Source: Actinoplanes sp. DH11 (GTDB lineage Bacteria; Actinomycetota; Actinomycetes; Mycobacteriales; Micromonosporaceae). From it: a DNA stretch of 43,663 bases. The DNA is taken from NCBI RefSeq assembly GCF_020873875.1, contig NZ_JAHWGU010000049.1, forward strand, positions 1 through 43,663. The letters run 5' to 3'. A program made the position numbers and the translations under genes. Positions 8,315-16,256 of the stretch are shown here, piece after piece. A model generated the notes under the pieces. The model saw only the letters and a list, made by a program, of their open reading frames with translations. It was not told the DNA's origin and searched no databases. Positions within the stretch are counted from its first letter, which is position 1, and every line of letters begins with the position of its first letter.

Positions 8315-9853
8315 GTGCCGCCCATGCGAACGATCCGGGTCGCGGAGGTGCTGGCGGCGGTCTCGCTCACCACGGACGTCGCGGCCGGCATGTCGCTCGA
8401 GAAAGGGCTGCGGACCTGTACCGCCGCGACGCGTCTGGCCCGGTTGGCGGGCGGCGACGACCGGCAGGTCCGCGTGGTGTTCGAGACCGCACTCCTGCGG
8501 TCGATCGGGTGTACGTCGTACGCGCCGGAGCTGGCCGCCCTCTTCGGTGACGACGTCGCGTTGCAGGCAGTGCTCAAACGCGTCGATTTCGCCGACGAGG
8601 CGGTCGTGGACGGGCTGACCGCGGATTTCAAGCGCTGGGCCGGGGCTGCGGCGCCGGAGCTGGCCCGCACATTCGTCGAAGTGTTCCCGCACGTGGGCGT
8701 GCAGGCCATGCGGAACGGTTGTGAGACGAGCCGGGATCTCGGGCCCCGGCTCGGTGTGCTGCCCGAATCGGTCGCGGCGTTGGAGGATGTGTACGAGCGC
8801 TGGGACGGCCGCGGCATCCCGGAGGGGCGGTGCGGTGCGGATCTGTCACCGGCTGCCCGTACCGTTCATGTGGCCGAGCAGGCGGTCCTGGCCGGTGCCG
8901 TCGGCGGACTCGCCGGGGCTGTCGCCGAGGTGCGCCGCCGCTCCGGCGGCCATCTCGATCCAGCGCTGGCCGAGGTCTTCCTGGCCGCGCCGGAGGCGGT
9001 GCTGGCGGCACCGGACTCGGCGGACGCGGTTGCCGCGGTGCTGGAAGCCGAGCCGCTTCCGCACGCCACCGTGCCGGTCGAGTCCGTGCCGCAACTGTCG
9101 GCGGTGCTGGCACGCATCGTCGACATGAAGAGCCCGTGGCTGCTGGGACACAGCGAACATGTGGCTGACCTGGCGGAGGGTGCCGGGCGGGCCGCAGGGC
9201 TCGATGCGGGGACCCTGAGGGATTTGCGCAGTGCGGCGCTGCTGCACGACCTCGGCCGCGTGGTCATTCCGGCCGGCATCTGGGACCGGCCGGGGAGGCT
9301 CACCACGGCCGAGACCGAACGGGTACGCATGCACACCTACTGGACTCATCGGATCTTGCAGCGGGTACCGGCGCTGGCCACAATCGCACCGATCGCCTCG
9401 GCTCACCATGAGCGCGCCGACGGCGGCGGATACCACCGCGGTGATCCGGTCCGCGAACTGCCCTTGACCGCGCGCATCGTGGCGGCTGCCGACCTGTTCG
9501 CTGCCCTCACCGAGCCGCGTGCCCATCGGCCCGCGTACCCGCTCCCGGAGGCCGCGCGGATTCTGGTACGCGACGCCGACGAGGGTGGTGCCGACAAGGA
9601 GGCGTGTGCTTTGGTCCTTGCCGCAACGGGCATGTCGGCGCCGCGGCGCCCGCTGCCGGACGGACTGACCGACCGGGAAGTGCAGGTGCTGCGGCTCGCG
9701 GCACGCGGGTTGACGAGCCGGCAGGTCGGCGCCGAACTGTCGATCTCGCCGCGCACCGTGGACCATCATCTGACGCACATCTATGACAAGACGGGGCGGC
9801 GGACGCGGGCGGGCATCGCTCTCTATGCGATGGAGCACTCCCTGTTGCGCTGA
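8315..9853 (+). CDS. HD-GYP-type phosphohydrolase with LuxR HTH
   Basis: The 512-residue protein combines an N-terminal alpha-helical region (1-260), an HD/HD-GYP domain (about 270-430) and a C-terminal LuxR-type HTH (about 448-510, LTDREVQVLRLAARGLTSRQV). The HD pair is at H311-D312, and the second signature reads HHERADGGGYHRG from H364; the usual GYP proline is replaced by His. HD-GYP enzymes hydrolyse cyclic di-GMP, whereas plain HD domains cleave other phosphate esters, so the exact substrate is open. The HTH implies that the phosphohydrolase, or its ligand state, controls transcription directly. The GTG start has GGAGG four bases upstream; the ATG at 8324 is the alternative. Its 3' end converges on the lipoprotein gene. 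Confidence 0.8.
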   Translation: MPPMRTIRVAEVLAAVSLTTDVAAGMSLEKGLRTCTAATRLARLAGGDDRQVRVVFETALLRSIGCTSYAPELAALFGDDVALQAVLKRVDFADEAVVDGLTADFKRWAGAAAPELARTFVEVFPHVGVQAMRNGCETSRDLGPRLGVLPESVAALEDVYERWDGRGIPEGRCGADLSPAARTVHVAEQAVLAGAVGGLAGAVAEVRRRSGGHLDPALAEVFLAAPEAVLAAPDSADAVAAVLEAEPLPHATVPVESVPQLSAVLARIVDMKSPWLLGHSEHVADLAEGAGRAAGLDAGTLRDLRSAALLHDLGRVVIPAGIWDRPGRLTTAETERVRMHTYWTHRILQRVPALATIAPIASAHHERADGGGYHRGDPVRELPLTARIVAAADLFAALTEPRAHRPAYPLPEAARILVRDADEGGADKEACALVLAATGMSAPRRPLPDGLTDREVQVLRLAARGLTSRQVGAELSISPRTVDHHLTHIYDKTGRRTRAGIALYAMEHSLLR

Positions 9854-9899
9854 GGCGAGCTGACCTCCGACAGCGCCTGACGTGCTCGCCCTGCCGTGG

Positions 9900-10283
9900 T
9901 CATCCTCGGCGGTGCCGGCGGTGCGCGTCGCTGCCCTCACGGTAGAAGACGTAGCCGCCGTGGTGCAGGACGTCCGCGTCGAACGTCCCGTCGGCGGTGA
10001 ACCCGGTGTCGTCGACGTACTCGATCCGTGTACCGAACACCTGGTATGAGCCGGTGTAGGCGCTCTGCCGCCCGCCGCGCGCCTCGTCGTAGCGACCGTT
10101 GGCGAGCAGCTCCTGACGGATGTGGCCGTCAGCTGTCACCCACATTCCGACGTACGGGTGCGGCGGCTCCCGATGGGTGTCGGCCGGAGCGGCAACGCTG
10201 TCGCGGTCCGGCGATACGGAGCACGCCGCGAGCAGCATGGCGGCGGCCGCGCCGCTGAGCACGGTCCGGAGGGGGAATCTCAT
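9900..10283 (-). CDS. Atu4866-family lipoprotein
   Basis: The 127-residue protein begins with a lipoprotein signal peptide (MRFPLRTVL, a hydrophobic stretch and a LLAAC lipobox with Cys21). The rest, from YVGMWVTADGHIRQELL through GRYDEARGG, AYTGSYQV and YVDDTGFTADG, is the small all-beta Atu4866 domain of unknown function. It should be anchored to the outer face of the cell membrane. GAGGTG lies about eight bases upstream of the ATG. It is transcribed divergently from an XRE/MmyB regulator, and the shared 132-base gap contains a perfect palindrome, so the neighbour probably controls it. Confidence 0.8.
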   Translation of the reverse strand: MRFPLRTVLSGAAAAMLLAACSVSPDRDSVAAPADTHREPPHPYVGMWVTADGHIRQELLANGRYDEARGGRQSAYTGSYQVFGTRIEYVDDTGFTADGTFDADVLHHGGYVFYREGSDAHRRHRRG

Positions 10284-10360
10284 CAGAATCACCTCGTGGT
10301 CTCGTTGAGATACATGAACCGAGCGTCCGTGTGCCGGGCGGGGAGTGCCAGGGCGAGACG

Positions 10361-10385
10361 TTCCTGGGTGCACCGCACCCAGGAA
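10361..10385. promoter_or_regulatory. Perfect palindrome, probable XRE operator
   Basis: The arms TTCCTGGGTGC (10361-10371) and GCACCCAGGAA (10375-10385) are perfectly complementary around a three-base centre. The element lies between divergent promoters, 30 bases before the regulator ATG and 78 bases from the lipoprotein start. A TACGAT hexamer at 10404-10409 is placed so that transcription would start at or near the regulator ATG, which lacks a ribosome binding site. The palindrome would then overlap the -35 region, as expected for autorepression. Confidence 0.6.
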
Positions 10386-10415
10386 GAACGTGAATTCGGC
10401 ACCTACGATGCGGAT

Positions 10416-11246
10416 ATGAATCGCTCTGAACTGGGCGCCTATCTCCGTGCCCGCCGCGGAAAGATCAGCCCCGCTGAGGCGAACCTGCCCAGCACCGGGC
10501 ATCGCCGGGTGCCGGGTCTGCGGCGCGAGGAGGTGGCCATGCTGGCCGGGATGAGCGTGGACTACTACGTCCGCCTCGAACAGGGACGCGAACGGTCGCC
10601 GTCGGCTCAGGTGGTCGACGCGCTGGCGGCGGCCCTGCGCCTGAGCGAGGACGAACGTCAGCATCTGTTCAGGGTTGCCGGGCTCAGCCCGCGGGCAGCG
10701 TCGGCGGCCGGCAGCGATCGCGTCGATCCGAGCCTGTTCACCTTGATGTCCGCCTGGCCCGACAACCCCGCCGTCGTCTACAACCGGGCCTTCGACGTCC
10801 TGGCCTCCAATGCGATCGCGGACGCGCTGTTCCACAGCTGGGCGCATTCGCGCAATCTGCTGCACATCGTCTTCACCGACCCGGTCGCGCGCACGTTCTA
10901 CCGGGACTGGCATCAGGTCGCCCGCAACTCTGTGGCCGGCTTCCGCCTGGGTTACGGCAAGTCGCCCGACGATCCCCGGATCCAGCAGGTTCTCACCGAG
11001 CTGATCACTGCCAGCACGGAGTTCGCCGACCTGTGGACCGGCCATGACGCCCGCGGCAAGACCGCGGAGAGCAAGCACTTCCACCACGGCGATGTGGGTC
11101 CGCTGACGCTGACGATGCAGACCTTCGACGTCCGATCGAGCCCCGGGCAGGAGCTCGTCGTCTATCACGCCGAGCCGGGATCCCCCAGCGCCGAGGCCTT
11201 GTCGCTGCTGGGCTCGCTGGCTGCCAGCACATCCCGGTCCAGCTGA
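10416..11246 (+). CDS. XRE-family regulator with MmyB-like ligand domain
   Basis: The 276-residue protein has an N-terminal XRE HTH (about residues 3-80, including RRVPGLRREEVAMLAGMSVDYYVRLEQGRE) and a C-terminal MmyB-like domain (about 100-270: NPAVVYNRAFDVLASNAIADALF, then ARTFYRDWHQVARNSVAGFR). In this actinobacterial family the C-terminal PAS-like domain is thought to bind a fatty-acid-like ligand. The regulators usually act on a divergent neighbouring gene, here the Atu4866 lipoprotein. No Shine-Dalgarno precedes the ATG and a TACGAT -10 element lies seven bases before it, which suggests a leaderless mRNA. The last 82 bases overlap the 3' end of the opposing FAD oxidoreductase gene. Confidence 0.85.
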   Translation: MNRSELGAYLRARRGKISPAEANLPSTGHRRVPGLRREEVAMLAGMSVDYYVRLEQGRERSPSAQVVDALAAALRLSEDERQHLFRVAGLSPRAASAAGSDRVDPSLFTLMSAWPDNPAVVYNRAFDVLASNAIADALFHSWAHSRNLLHIVFTDPVARTFYRDWHQVARNSVAGFRLGYGKSPDDPRIQQVLTELITASTEFADLWTGHDARGKTAESKHFHHGDVGPLTLTMQTFDVRSSPGQELVVYHAEPGSPSAEALSLLGSLAASTSRSS

Positions 11247-12655
11247 AACCGGCTCGCATCGGCGTGGATCGGGATGTCCGGGACGATGTTGTGATTCATC
11301 CGGAACATGTTCCCGGGATCCCAGCGAGCTTTGATCCGCGCCAGCCGGTCGTACAGATCGGCTCCGTACACGACGCGAACCTCGGCCGGGGTGGTCGCTT
11401 CGGCGGCGGACAGGAAGTTGGGCAGGGTCCGTTCGTCCGCCCACTGTCGCATCGTGTCGACGACGTACCCCAAGTGGACACTGAGCGATGCGGCCTGCTC
11501 CGCCGGCCCCACGCCGAAGCCGAACAGCACGAACGGAAGTCCTCTGGACGACACGGCGTTCGGCACCTCGGCCTGGCGGTCGAGGGCGCCTCCCAGGGCC
11601 CGGATCTCCACGCTCGTCAGCGGACACCGCGAGCCGGCACCCACGACGGCGAGCAGGGCGTCGACCGCCTCCGGCGGCAACGCGCGCAGCCCGGTCGTAC
11701 GGTCGACATACGGCAGCGGGTCCACCGGATCCGAGTGGATCCTGCCGACCTCGGTGTATGGCATGTCGGCCACATCGTCGAGCAGCACGGGCGCTGCGGC
11801 ACGCATCCGCGCCACCAAGCGCCTGCCTTCGCCGGCCGGCCCGAGGAAGGCCACCCGCAACGCCACGACGAAATTTCCGCGAATCGGTGCGGGCAGTTCC
11901 GGCGCGGGTGGAAGGCGCTGAATCGCGACCGAGGTCGTCATCTGCTCGGGAAGGGAGACGACCCAATCCCGCCAGGCGTGCAGAACCTCGTGTGCGTGTT
12001 CACCGGCGAAGTAAATCGCGCCACCATAGAGCCTCCGCACTTCGAAGAGGTCGATTTCAACTCCCGTCACGACCCCGAAATTGCCTTTACCGCCACGGAC
12101 GGCGAAAAACAGATCCGGTACGTTTTCGGCGGTGACCCGATGAACCTGTCCGTCGGCGGTGACGACTTCGGCGGCACGTATGGTGTCCGCACCGTAACCT
12201 CTGGTGCGCCCGAGAGTGGGGCTCAGTCCACCACCCAGCAGATAACCGACCGCTCCCACTGTCATGGAGGATCCGTTCACCGGGGCGAGGCCGTGCGCGG
12301 CAGCCGCCTCCACGACCTCCTGCCAGCGGGCCCCACCGGCTACCCAGGCGGTTCGCCGAGCGGCGTCCACAGTGACGCCGGCCATCCGCCGCAAGGTGAT
12401 GAGAACGGCATCCCCGGCCGGCTGCCGAACCTGGTGACCTGTCGCGGAGACGGCTACCGGCATGCCACGGCCACCGGCGAAACGGACCGCGGCCCGCACG
12501 TCAGCACTGCACGATGCTCCTACCACCAACGCCGGGCGCAGGGGGTTGAGCAGGTTGTACGTCGCGCACTCCGCAGCGAAGCCGGGCTGCCCGGGCAGCA
12601 GCACCGGGCCGCGCACCGCCGCCTGCAGAGCAGAAATGTCGTCACGTGCGTTCAC
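11165..12655 (-). CDS. BBE-type FAD-dependent oxidoreductase
   Basis: The 496-residue protein belongs to the FAD-linked (VAO/berberine-bridge) oxidoreductases. The FAD_binding_4 domain spans about residues 35-200: RPALVVGASCSADV, VAVSATGHQ (the His matches the position that carries covalent FAD in many members), GLAPVNGSSMTVGAVGYLLGGGLSPTLGRTRGYGAD and DLFFAVRGGKGNFGVVT. A substrate domain follows, and the C-terminal BBE segment reads RLARIKARWDPGNMFRMNHNI. No signal peptide is seen, so it is probably cytoplasmic; these enzymes often oxidise sugars or secondary metabolites. The GTG start has only a weak ribosome binding site. It overlaps the XRE regulator gene tail-to-tail by 82 bases and is divergent from the STAND gene. 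Confidence 0.85.
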   Translation of the reverse strand: MNARDDISALQAAVRGPVLLPGQPGFAAECATYNLLNPLRPALVVGASCSADVRAAVRFAGGRGMPVAVSATGHQVRQPAGDAVLITLRRMAGVTVDAARRTAWVAGGARWQEVVEAAAAHGLAPVNGSSMTVGAVGYLLGGGLSPTLGRTRGYGADTIRAAEVVTADGQVHRVTAENVPDLFFAVRGGKGNFGVVTGVEIDLFEVRRLYGGAIYFAGEHAHEVLHAWRDWVVSLPEQMTTSVAIQRLPPAPELPAPIRGNFVVALRVAFLGPAGEGRRLVARMRAAAPVLLDDVADMPYTEVGRIHSDPVDPLPYVDRTTGLRALPPEAVDALLAVVGAGSRCPLTSVEIRALGGALDRQAEVPNAVSSRGLPFVLFGFGVGPAEQAASLSVHLGYVVDTMRQWADERTLPNFLSAAEATTPAEVRVVYGADLYDRLARIKARWDPGNMFRMNHNIVPDIPIHADASRFQLDRDVLAASEPSSDKASALGDPGSA

Positions 12656-12784
12656 GTTTCACACCGTTCATTACTAATGGAGAAGACGGCTGAGCCTCTC
12701 ATTCGATACGAGGCCGTTCAATGTCCATCCGGTGACCGCCTCTTACCACTTGTCACCATTGTCGTCGCCTCTTCTTCCGACGCC

Positions 12785-12815
12785 ACCGGTATCCGATTGC
12801 CCGGCCAATACCGGT
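12785..12815. promoter_or_regulatory. Inverted repeat in divergent promoter region
   Basis: ACCGGTAT at 12785-12792 is mirrored by ATACCGGT at 12808-12815, with a 15-base spacer that puts both arms on one DNA face about two turns apart. It lies in the 231-base gap between the divergent FAD oxidoreductase and STAND ATPase genes. A regulator site is likely but unproven; the HTH-bearing STAND protein next door is an obvious candidate to bind it. Confidence 0.4.
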
Positions 12816-12886
12816 ACGCTTCGGAACCGTCTTCGGCATTCGGATGCCGTGGTGATGACTCGCCTCATCGAGGAGCTGCAGCACTC

Positions 12887-14929
12887 ATGCCTGATCGTCC
12901 TTTTCCGACGCCGGCCCGGATGGCGGATCGTCTTCGGGCGTCTCGGACGCACCGCTTCGTCGGTCGTGCGGCACACCTGAACGAGTTCCGGTCCGCCCTG
13001 GCCGGCGAGCCGGGCGCATACGCGGTGTGCTTCGTGTCCGGGCCGGGCGGGATCGGCAAGTCATCGTTGCTGCGGCGGTTGAAGGACATCGCGGAGGACG
13101 ATCACCGAACAGTGATCGAGATTGATGGCCGGGCGGTGGAGACCTCGCTCGCCGAGTTCTTCATGGCGGCGGAGACGGCACAGACCGATGATCGAACGGT
13201 GGTGCTGGTCGACACCTTCGAGAGGTGCCAGGGTGTGGAGGAGTGGCTGCGCGACCGTTTCCTTCCACGCGTCCTGACCGGCGTGGTCGTGGTCGTGGCC
13301 GGCCGCAGGCCGCCCTCGACGAGTTGGACCTCGGACGAAGCGTGGACGGACCTGCTCCGGGTGGTCCAGCTCGACGGGCTCACCCCCGCGGAGTCCGCCG
13401 CACTGCTCGAGGGCCGGGGTGTGGCGCCGGAGTTGCGGGAGACCGTCGTTGCTTTCGCCGGTGGCAATCCGCTCGCCCTGAGCCTCGCGGCGGACACCGC
13501 GGTCCGTGTCGGCGCCTCCTGGGAGGATTGGAAACCCACCCAGGACGTCATCGCGCCCCTGGTGAGTCAGATGGTGGGCGACGTGCCCAGCGAGGCCCAT
13601 CGCTCGGCGCTGACCGTTCTGGCGCAGGCCCGGGTGACCACCGAGCCACTGCTGCAGCAAGTGCTGAGTCAGCCGATCGCCTCCCGGATGTTCGACTGGC
13701 TGATGCACCAGCCGTACGTGGAGGTGGGCGAACGCGGCGTGTATCCGCACGACGTCGTGCGGGATGTTCTCGAAGCGCATCTACGGTGGCGCAATCAGCA
13801 GCGCTATGCCGATGTCTACAACGAGATCTGGCCGCACCTGCTTCAGGTCAGCCGGGCCGCCGGCGAGTCCGATGTCCTGCCCGCCATCCGAGACCTCACG
13901 TACCTGCTGTTCCGAGATGTGGAGGACCGCTACTTCTACAAGACCCGTTTCGAGGGGTACGTTCACGAGGCGCCGATGGGCCCGGCCGACCGCGCCGAGG
14001 TGCTGGCGTTCGCGGCCGAGGTCAAGGGGCCGTTGCCGGCGGACGTCCTGGATTTCTGGCTGCGGCGGCAGCCGGGATGCGTACGCCTCTATCGTTCCTC
14101 GAAATCCAATGACCTGGTCGCGTGCATGGTGTGGGTCAGGCTCGGCCCGGATGACCGGGAAGCGATCGAGCGCGACCCGGCCGCAGCCGCGGCGTGGGCC
14201 CACGCCACCGGGCACAGCGCCCTGCAGGATCACGAGCACATCGGTATCGGCCGCTACCTCGTCCACCCCGCCGCGTATCACGTCGTCTCCGCTCCCATTC
14301 ACCTGATCCAGCTGCGCACCGTGGCCGAATGGGTACGAGCGGAGGGCATGGCCGCGTCCTATTTCGCGCTGTCCAACCCGGATTACTGGCGTGAGCTGCT
14401 GGAACACCTGCTGCACCGGCCGATCCCGCAGGATCCGGAGACGGGCAGCCTGGACGTCGCGCTGTTCGGACGGAACTGGGAGCACTTCCCCCTGGAATTC
14501 TGGTTCGAGAACCGGCACAGCATGTCGCCCACCGCTCCGCCGGTCGACGGCATGCACAAGCTGTCGCGTGCCGACTTCGATGCGGCGGTTCGGCACGCGC
14601 TCGGCAGTTGGCGCAACGCCGGCGAACTGGGGGCCAATCCGCTTGCCCGTACCCGGCTGGTCCGGCATGCGCCGGGCGCTCCGCCGAGCGAGGAGGACGT
14701 CGCCGAGGCGTTGCGAGGCCTGCTCGACGAGGCGGTCGGCGCACTGCGGGACGACCCCCGGGCGATCAAGTTCTATCGTGCCGTGACCGTCACCTACCGT
14801 GACGGGGCGCCGACTCAGCAAGTCGCCGCCCGCCGGTTGGGCCTGCCGTTCACGACGTATCGCCGACACCTCACCAGGGGAGTCGACCGGATGTGTGAAC
14901 TGCTGTGGCAGCGGAACCTTGCCCGGTGA
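12887..14929 (+). CDS. STAND ATPase with GNAT-like middle region and C-terminal HTH
   Basis: The 680-residue protein has an N-terminal P-loop ATPase domain. After a RFVGR-x-AHLNEF entry motif comes Walker A GPGGIGKSS (about residues 47-55) and Walker B VVLVDTFE (about 104-111), as in MalT/AfsR-like STAND proteins. A helical region to about 360 contains the GGNPLALSLA motif. Residues about 390-540 (CVRLYRSSKSNDLVACMVWVRL, then a GIGRYLVHPAAY strand and an LSNPDYW loop) resemble a GNAT acyltransferase fold; this is a pattern judgement only. The C-terminal 60 residues (TQQVAARRLGLPFTTYRRHLTRGVDRM) form an HTH. The ATG at 12887 has AGGAG eleven bases upstream. It is probably an ATP-switched regulator. 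Confidence 0.75.
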   Translation: MPDRPFPTPARMADRLRASRTHRFVGRAAHLNEFRSALAGEPGAYAVCFVSGPGGIGKSSLLRRLKDIAEDDHRTVIEIDGRAVETSLAEFFMAAETAQTDDRTVVLVDTFERCQGVEEWLRDRFLPRVLTGVVVVVAGRRPPSTSWTSDEAWTDLLRVVQLDGLTPAESAALLEGRGVAPELRETVVAFAGGNPLALSLAADTAVRVGASWEDWKPTQDVIAPLVSQMVGDVPSEAHRSALTVLAQARVTTEPLLQQVLSQPIASRMFDWLMHQPYVEVGERGVYPHDVVRDVLEAHLRWRNQQRYADVYNEIWPHLLQVSRAAGESDVLPAIRDLTYLLFRDVEDRYFYKTRFEGYVHEAPMGPADRAEVLAFAAEVKGPLPADVLDFWLRRQPGCVRLYRSSKSNDLVACMVWVRLGPDDREAIERDPAAAAAWAHATGHSALQDHEHIGIGRYLVHPAAYHVVSAPIHLIQLRTVAEWVRAEGMAASYFALSNPDYWRELLEHLLHRPIPQDPETGSLDVALFGRNWEHFPLEFWFENRHSMSPTAPPVDGMHKLSRADFDAAVRHALGSWRNAGELGANPLARTRLVRHAPGAPPSEEDVAEALRGLLDEAVGALRDDPRAIKFYRAVTVTYRDGAPTQQVAARRLGLPFTTYRRHLTRGVDRMCELLWQRNLAR

Positions 14930-14953
14930 CAGGCACCGGATCCGACCACTCGT

Positions 14954-14986
14954 GCCGGCCGCTGACCCCCCGGATCAGCGGCCGGC
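14954..14986. terminator. Bidirectional hairpin terminator
   Basis: GCCGGCCGCTGA (14954-14965) pairs perfectly with TCAGCGGCCGGC (14975-14986) around a nine-base loop. It lies between the converging ends of the STAND and OsmC genes and can serve both. No long T-run follows, which is usual for actinomycete terminators. Confidence 0.75.
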
Positions 14987-14997
14987 GTGTCGCGTCG

Positions 14998-15411
14998 TCA
15001 GGACAGCCGGGCGTCGACCGTGATCGGAACCGACAGAGCCGCCGAGATCGGGCAGCCGGCTTCCGTGGTCTTGACGTGCTGGGCGAAATCGGCCTCGGAC
15101 AGGCCCGGCACCTCGGCGGTCACCGAGAGCGCGACGCCGGTGATCGCAGGGCCGTCGCCCAGCGTCACGGAGGCGGTGGTCCGGACCGAGGTGACCTGCT
15201 TGCCCGCCCCCGAGATCACGTTGGCCAGGAACATCGAGAAGCAGGAGGCGTGTGCCGCGCCGAGAAGTTCCTCGGGATTGGTGCCCGCGCCCTGCTCGAA
15301 CCGCGAGGCGAACGTATAGGGGCCGGTGAACATTTCCGAGCCCAGCGCCACCAGACCGGCGCCCTCAGCGAGGTTGCCGTTCCAGACCGCGTCGGAGTTG
15401 CGTGTCGTCAT
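14998..15411 (-). CDS. osmC: OsmC-family peroxide-reducing protein
   Basis: The 137-residue protein matches the OsmC branch of the OsmC/Ohr family. It has an N-terminal strand region ending in GSEMFTGPYTFASRFEQ, then the GTNPEELLGAAHASCFSMFLA helix carrying the first redox Cys, and the AGCPIS segment carrying the second. These proteins reduce organic hydroperoxides in the cytoplasm through a Cys pair, usually recycled by dihydrolipoyl or mycothiol systems. Length and motifs are standard. It stands alone, converging on the STAND gene across a strong hairpin; the upstream region contains short direct and inverted ACCACT/AGTGGT elements that could bind a regulator. Confidence 0.9.
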   Translation of the reverse strand: MTTRNSDAVWNGNLAEGAGLVALGSEMFTGPYTFASRFEQGAGTNPEELLGAAHASCFSMFLANVISGAGKQVTSVRTTASVTLGDGPAITGVALSVTAEVPGLSEADFAQHVKTTEAGCPISAALSVPITVDARLS

Positions 15412-15721
15412 GCGCAGCAGCCTCGCCCACCCGCATGATCATCAAACAGATCTACCGACGGACCACTGGTAACCACAACTGACCACTTCGAGTGGTGACC
15501 GTTCCATGGAACGCCTGGCGTGATGCGCTTCCCGGGCGGCGGATCCGGTCAGCTGCGAGTCAGCCGGTAGTTGGCGTGGTACAGCACACCGTCGCGAACT
15601 CACCGAACGCCCAGAAGCCCAGGTCGTCCTTCGCCCGGGAGCATCAAGCCGAGGAGTGCGACACCCATGCACAGTGCCCGACCCGCCGGAGCGATGACCT
15701 GGGCGGGGGTTGGGCATGGAG

Positions 15722-15750
15722 GAAGCCCCGGCCTGGGAGGTCGGGGCTTC
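15722..15750. terminator. Hairpin, 9-bp stem
   Basis: GAAGCCCCG (15722-15730) pairs with CGGGGCTTC (15742-15750) around an 11-base loop. No gene ends immediately before it on the plus strand. It may back up the neighbouring terminator or mark a small transcript. Confidence 0.45.
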
Positions 15751-15789
15751 GCGGCAAGTGGGTCGGTGAGGGATGCAGGGGTTGGCGGC

Positions 15790-15828
15790 GGCCGGTGATC
15801 GGGGGCTGAGGCTGCCCGATCACCGGCC
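15790..15828 (-). terminator. Strong hairpin terminator of the secreted-protein gene
   Basis: A perfect 14-bp stem (15790-15803 with 15815-15828) around an 11-base loop lies 11 bases past the stop codon of the minus-strand gene. Position and strength indicate a transcription terminator without a T-run. Confidence 0.75.
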
Positions 15829-15839
15829 GGGTCGGATCG

Positions 15840-16256
15840 TCAGCCGATGCCGATGTTGTTGTGGGCGCTGACCGGCAGGTAGTAGCGGTTGCCGTCGAAG
15901 ACGGCGTCGTAGCCGTTGACCAGGAGGTTGGCCAGCGACTGCGGCGGCGGGACCGGGCCGTTGCGGCACTCCGCCCAGCCGTTGAGGTCGGTGGTCGCCT
16001 CGCACATCGGGAACCGCTCACCGGTGGTGACGAAGTTGACGACCAGGTTCGGGACGGGACGTCCGCCCACGGTGATGAACCGGGCCTTCAGCCCGAGGGT
16101 CTCCCGGGCGATGATGTCGAGAGTGCCGTAGTACGCGGTCGCGATGAGACGCTGCCGCTGGAAGGCGGGCGCGGCCTGGGCCGGGGCCGGCAGAACCGCG
16201 ATGAGACTCGCGGCCGATGCCGCGACGGCCAGCCAGCGCTTGATGGTGTGCTTCAT
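15840..16256 (-). CDS. Small secreted protein, Ig-like
   Basis: The 138-residue protein has a clear Sec signal peptide: basic KHTIKR, a hydrophobic stretch, and an AQA-A cleavage site near residue 29. The mature part is beta-rich, with RFITVGGRPVPNLVVNFVTTGE, a TDLNGWAEC turn and two cysteines placed as in bacterial Ig-like (Big) domains. It then has a VNGYDAVFDGNRYYLPVSA strand. Function is unknown; small exported Ig-like proteins are common in actinomycetes. The ATG at 16256 is preferred to an upstream start because the signal peptide begins there. A strong hairpin follows the stop. Confidence 0.75.
   Translation of the reverse strand: MKHTIKRWLAVAASAASLIAVLPAPAQAAPAFQRQRLIATAYYGTLDIIARETLGLKARFITVGGRPVPNLVVNFVTTGERFPMCEATTDLNGWAECRNGPVPPPQSLANLLVNGYDAVFDGNRYYLPVSAHNNIGIG

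Larger units (their letters stand above)
15412..15839. other. Intergenic region with hairpins, no gene seen
   Basis: This 428-base gap separates the OsmC gene start from the 3' end of the small secreted-protein gene. I see no credible coding frame. It contains a GACCACT/AGTGGT-rich stretch near 15463-15500, a 9-bp stem hairpin at 15722-15750 and the larger terminator hairpin listed separately. Confidence 0.5.

Noticed and set aside
11264..12886. Upstream extension of the STAND ATPase frame
   Set aside because: It runs antisense across the FAD oxidoreductase gene; the ATG at 12887 with AGGAG upstream directly precedes the conserved domain.
15492..15809. Small plus-strand frames between OsmC and the secreted-protein gene
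   Set aside because: They have no ribosome binding site, overlap strong hairpins and have arbitrary composition.
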